Translations under genes and position numbers: made by a program
Shown: positions 61,401 through 64,000 of the stretch, one piece after another
How positions within the stretch are numbered: the stretch's first letter is position 1
Layout of the letters: each line of letters starts with the position of its first letter
Notes under the pieces: generated by a model
What the model saw: the letters and a program-made list of their open reading frames with translations, nothing else
What the model was told of the DNA's origin: nothing
Database searches by the model: none
NCBI GenBank assembly: GCA_033439795.1
Contig: JAUTDP010000001.1
Coordinates: forward strand, 1,984,001-2,048,000
Reading direction: 5' to 3'
Length of the DNA stretch: 64,000 nt
Source of the DNA: Sordaria brevicollis
Taxonomy: Eukaryota; Ascomycota; Sordariomycetes; Sordariales; Sordariaceae

Positions 61401-63517
61401 TTCTCCTTATCAGCAGGCTTGTCGGCAGACTTCTGGCCTTTGACGTGGTGGACGTGATCGAGGAAGTCCTTGAAGGATTTCTCATCGTCTTTCTTGTTGG
61501 AGTCGGCGGGCTTGTCCTTCTTGGACTTGTTATCCTTGTTGGCAGGCTTGTCGGCGGGCTTCTGGTTTTTGATGGAGTGGACATAATCGAGGAAGTCCTT
61601 GTAGGATTTCTCGTCCTTATCATCCTCCTCGTCATTGTCAGACCCCTCATCCTCGTCCTCGTCCTCATCCTCCTCCTTCTCGTCGTCCGAGCCCTCGTCA
61701 TCGGAAGCCCAGTCATCGTCATACTTTCCGTGAGCGGGCTTCTTAGCCTCGTGCGTCTTGTGAGCAGGAGCAACGGAAGTAGAGGAAGGCTTCTGGTGGC
61801 CCTTGTGAGCGCCGTATGACTTATACTCGTCGGCCTTCTTGTCGTCCTTGTGGTCGTCCTTCTTGTGGTCGTCCTTGGACTCCTTCTTGTCAGACTCCTT
61901 CTTGTGGTCGTCCTTGGACTCCTTCTTGTCAGACTCCTTCTTGCCGGATTCCTTGTGGTCATCGGACTCCTTCTTAGGCTTCTCGCCCTCCTTGGAGTCC
62001 TTCTTGTGGTCGTCCTCCTTCTTACCGGAGTCGGCCTTCTTGTGGTCGTCCTCCTTCTTACCAGAGTCAGCCTTCTTGTTGTCGTTGGAGTCCTTCTTGC
62101 CATCCTTGGAGTTGGTCTTCTTGTCGTCCTTCTTGGCATCGGACTTCTTGCCGTCGGCATTCTTGTCGTCCTTGCCGTGCTGCTGCTGCTTCTGATCCTT
62201 GAGCGCCTCTTCGATTGCTTCGTACCACTCCAGCCAGATCTTGATCTTCGCCGCGTCCGCGTCGCTGGCAATCAAGGCTTCAAGGACCTTCTTGATCATG
62301 TCGGCGTCCTTTTGCTTGACATCACCGATGAGATAGCCCTTCTTGTCAGAGGACCCCTTTTTGGAGTCCTCTTTCTTGCCGTTCTTGGCCTTGTCGTCGG
62401 CCTTCTTGTCGCCAGACTTATGCTCGTCGGACTTCTTATCGTCGGCCTTCTTATCGCCAGACTTGTGCTCGTCGACCTTCTTGTCAGAGGACTCCTTCTT
62501 GTCAGACTCCTTGGCCTTGCCGTCCTTCTCCTTATTGTTCTTCTTATGCACCTCCTCCACATACTGCTTCCAAGCAGCCTCCAGCTCCTCCTTGGTCGCG
62601 AAACCGTGGAAGATGTCAAAAAAGTCGTGCTTGAGATCCTTGACCATCTCCTCGGTCTCGTGTTTCTTGTCGTCGACCTTCTTGCCGTCGTTCTTCTTGA
62701 CGTCGTCCTTCTTGCCGTCGTCCTTCTTGACGTCGTCCTTCTTGACGTCGTCCTTCTTGACGTCGTCCTTCTTGACGTCGACCTTCTTGCCGTCGACCTT
62801 CTTGTCGTCGACCTTCTTGTCGTCGACCTTCTTGCCGTCGTTCTTCTTGCCGTCGTTCTTCTTGTCGTCGTTCTTCTTGTCGTCGTTCTTCTTGTCGTCG
62901 TTCTTCTTGTCGTCGACCTTCTTGTCGTCGACCTTCTTGTCGTCGTTCTTCTTCTTGTCATCCCCATCAGGTCGGTTGAGGTCTTTGAACGGATGACGGT
63001 TGATGTAGTTTGTGAACTTGGCAGGATGAGGTTCGGTTGAGGTCTTATGTTGGAGGGTAGTGGATGTGGGGACGCTTCCAAGTCCCTTGGGCGTTTTCTC
63101 CTTGACGGCGGCGGCGGTTGGTGTGGCGGCAGCTACAGGAGTGTGAACATTGAAAGACGAAGTGGATGTCATGTGTTGTTGTTGTTGCTGTACATTCTTG
63201 GAAGGAGATGCAGCAGCAGGCTTCCAGTGGAAGCCTGGCTCGTCACGGCGCTGCTTCGAGGCCTCGTCTCCATCATCGTTGATGTCGCCGAAGGGGCCAA
63301 GGGGAAAGACCTCGTCGGGAGAGATGATGACGAGGGGGTCAAGCGCGGCGGGAACGTCAGTCTCTGGGATAACAACAGGAGCAGCGGCGACACGGGTGAC
63401 GAGACGGTTGGTGGCCGAGCCGTCCTCGTGGTTACGGTTGTTGTTGGTTGGGGCAGCTTGGGAAAGCTGGGAGACAGCCGTGACTGCTCCTATGATGAAT
63501 GTTGTCGAGTATCTCAT
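58461..63517 (-). CDS. Giant repeat-rich GPI-anchored surface protein
   Basis: Exons 63517-59992 and 59887-58461 give 1650 residues. Order: signal peptide, residues 1-21 or 22 (hydrophobic, ending SQLSQAA); a short N-domain with a dibasic RR near 90; about 20 copies of a five-residue KKxD-type repeat (about 186-285); two predicted helical segments; a very long Lys/Asp/Glu/Ser region with KKES and NYNKE repeats; and a module with FKDFLDYVH and QKSADKPADK at least three times. After these come a GAS repeat, a dibasic KR at 1097-1098, Gly/Gln/Asn-rich repeats, an acidic His/Asp/Glu stretch, and Pro-Val/Pro-Ala repeats. The C-terminus, SMNVMFKTVGMGVVVALVGVYLW, is a hydrophobic GPI-addition signal. 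Almost no Cys. It is most likely a cell-wall or adhesin-like protein exposed at the surface; I recognise no named family. An 81-bp in-frame intron is possible at 59102-59182 (then 1623 residues). Confidence 0.85.
60690..61570 (-). repeat. Nested repeats encoding KKES, NYNKE and FKDFLDYVH modules
   Basis: Short units (12 and 15 bp, encoding DKKES-like or ENYNK-like words) are embedded in a longer duplicated module with FKDFLDxVHHVKGQK, SADKPADK and DSKDKNSKENY. The copies near 61200 and 61440 are almost identical. A third, more diverged module starts near 61560. Confidence 0.85.
62660..62962 (-). repeat. 15-bp tandem array encoding KKxD repeats
   Basis: About 20 head-to-tail 15-bp units inside the surface-protein gene. 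Each encodes five residues such as DDKKN, DDKKV or DVKKD. Neighbouring identical units suggest recent copy-number change by slippage or unequal exchange, and the reading frame is kept. Confidence 0.9.
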
Positions 63518-64000
63518 GGCTGTTTGACGACGTGGGTTAGTATCACGATGATCAAGACAGGAAGGTGAGGTGGTGTGAAAGGGTTTGGGTGATGGACCGT
63601 ACTTTGGTATGTTTATGCAGGCCGGCGCTACCGTATACCTAGCACTCGAAGAAAGATGGTGTAAAGGTAAGAGAGGGAAATGTTCTAAATGCGATCGAGT
63701 TTGGGGGGGGATGGCCTTTTATTTACTTCCCAGAACTCGGAAGAGGGTTATTACGAAGGGCACATGCTATTTTTTCATGCTTGAGTACCCGGAGATGCTA
63801 CAGCTGCTTGCACATTACAGCATCACGAATCCCATGTAAGGTAGGTCTGAAGAACGATTCACGCATCGAGATGCGGCAGAAACTGGAAAATGAACTCGAA
63901 GACAGAATGTCGCTGCAGTGGTGGGGATGCTGGGTGGACATTTTGCCAGTTGACGACTTCGAAGGGGGCGTGTGGCATCACTTTGTGCCAGTGTCCAAGC
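63518..64000. other. Right flank: promoter side of the surface-protein gene
   Basis: Upstream region of the minus-strand surface-protein gene. One 84-codon plus-strand frame (63585-63839) has no recognisable feature. No TATA box, RNA gene or repeat was identified with confidence. Confidence 0.5.

Noticed and set aside
60649..62271. 540-codon minus-strand frame rich in Arg, Thr and Ser
   Set aside because: It is the shifted frame of the same repeats; the in-phase frame from 63517 has a signal peptide and splices cleanly to the GPI end.
61850..63040. Long plus-strand open frames (up to 396 codons) opposite the surface-protein gene, rich in Leu and Val
   Set aside because: They are the antisense of Lys/Asp repeat codons, which leave complementary frames open. 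They have no start context or domain, and the minus-strand gene with signal peptide and GPI signal explains the region.

Overview
The window reads as nuclear DNA of a filamentous ascomycete, most likely Neurospora crassa or a close relative. Its genes have short introns with GTAAGT-like donors and CTAAC-type branch sites. Between the genes lies a block of about 40 kb of very AT-rich DNA whose old transposon coding frames have been destroyed almost only by C-to-T and G-to-A changes, the mark of repeat-induced point mutation (RIP).

Layout. 1-1611: no supportable gene. 1612-3240 (minus): an N-BAR/SH3 membrane-remodelling protein of the Rvs167 family, three exons. About 4285-44699: the RIP island. 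It holds three degenerate Ty3/Gypsy-type elements (A 8808-14498, B 17269-24651, C 29209-38035), a degenerate Helitron split by Gypsy C, and further unidentified coding relics. It also has a 354-bp ATT microsatellite and a few spacers that escaped mutation. A 34-bp sequence lies at the left edge of the island and again, inverted, at the right edge, each next to a TA dinucleotide. The whole block may therefore be one TA-targeting DNA transposon that later insertions expanded. 45075-46851 (plus): mitochondrial cysteine desulfurase NFS1, starting only about 376 bp from the island edge. 48025-48724 (plus): a small CsbD-like stress protein. 50935-55013 (minus): an Sln1-type hybrid histidine kinase, 1323 residues, with every phosphorelay motif intact. 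58461-63517 (minus): a giant, repeat-rich, secreted and probably GPI-anchored surface protein of about 1650 residues.

How the parts relate. The five intact genes are housekeeping or environmental-response genes (endocytosis, Fe-S cluster supply, stress tolerance, osmosensing, cell surface) and show no operon-like link. The clearest history is in the island. Gypsy C carries 289/288-bp LTRs and a perfect 5-bp target duplication, and it sits inside the Rep domain of the Helitron, between the HUH and the catalytic-tyrosine motifs. Gypsy B has two 295-bp LTRs and a 5-bp target duplication that differs by one RIP-type transition. In the zinc knuckles, the polymerase active sites and the HUH motif the lost residues are those RIP predicts (Cys/His to Tyr, Asp to Asn).

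Limits: gene models and splice sites were read by eye. Relic identities rest on motif order seen through many stop codons, and no alignment or database search was run.
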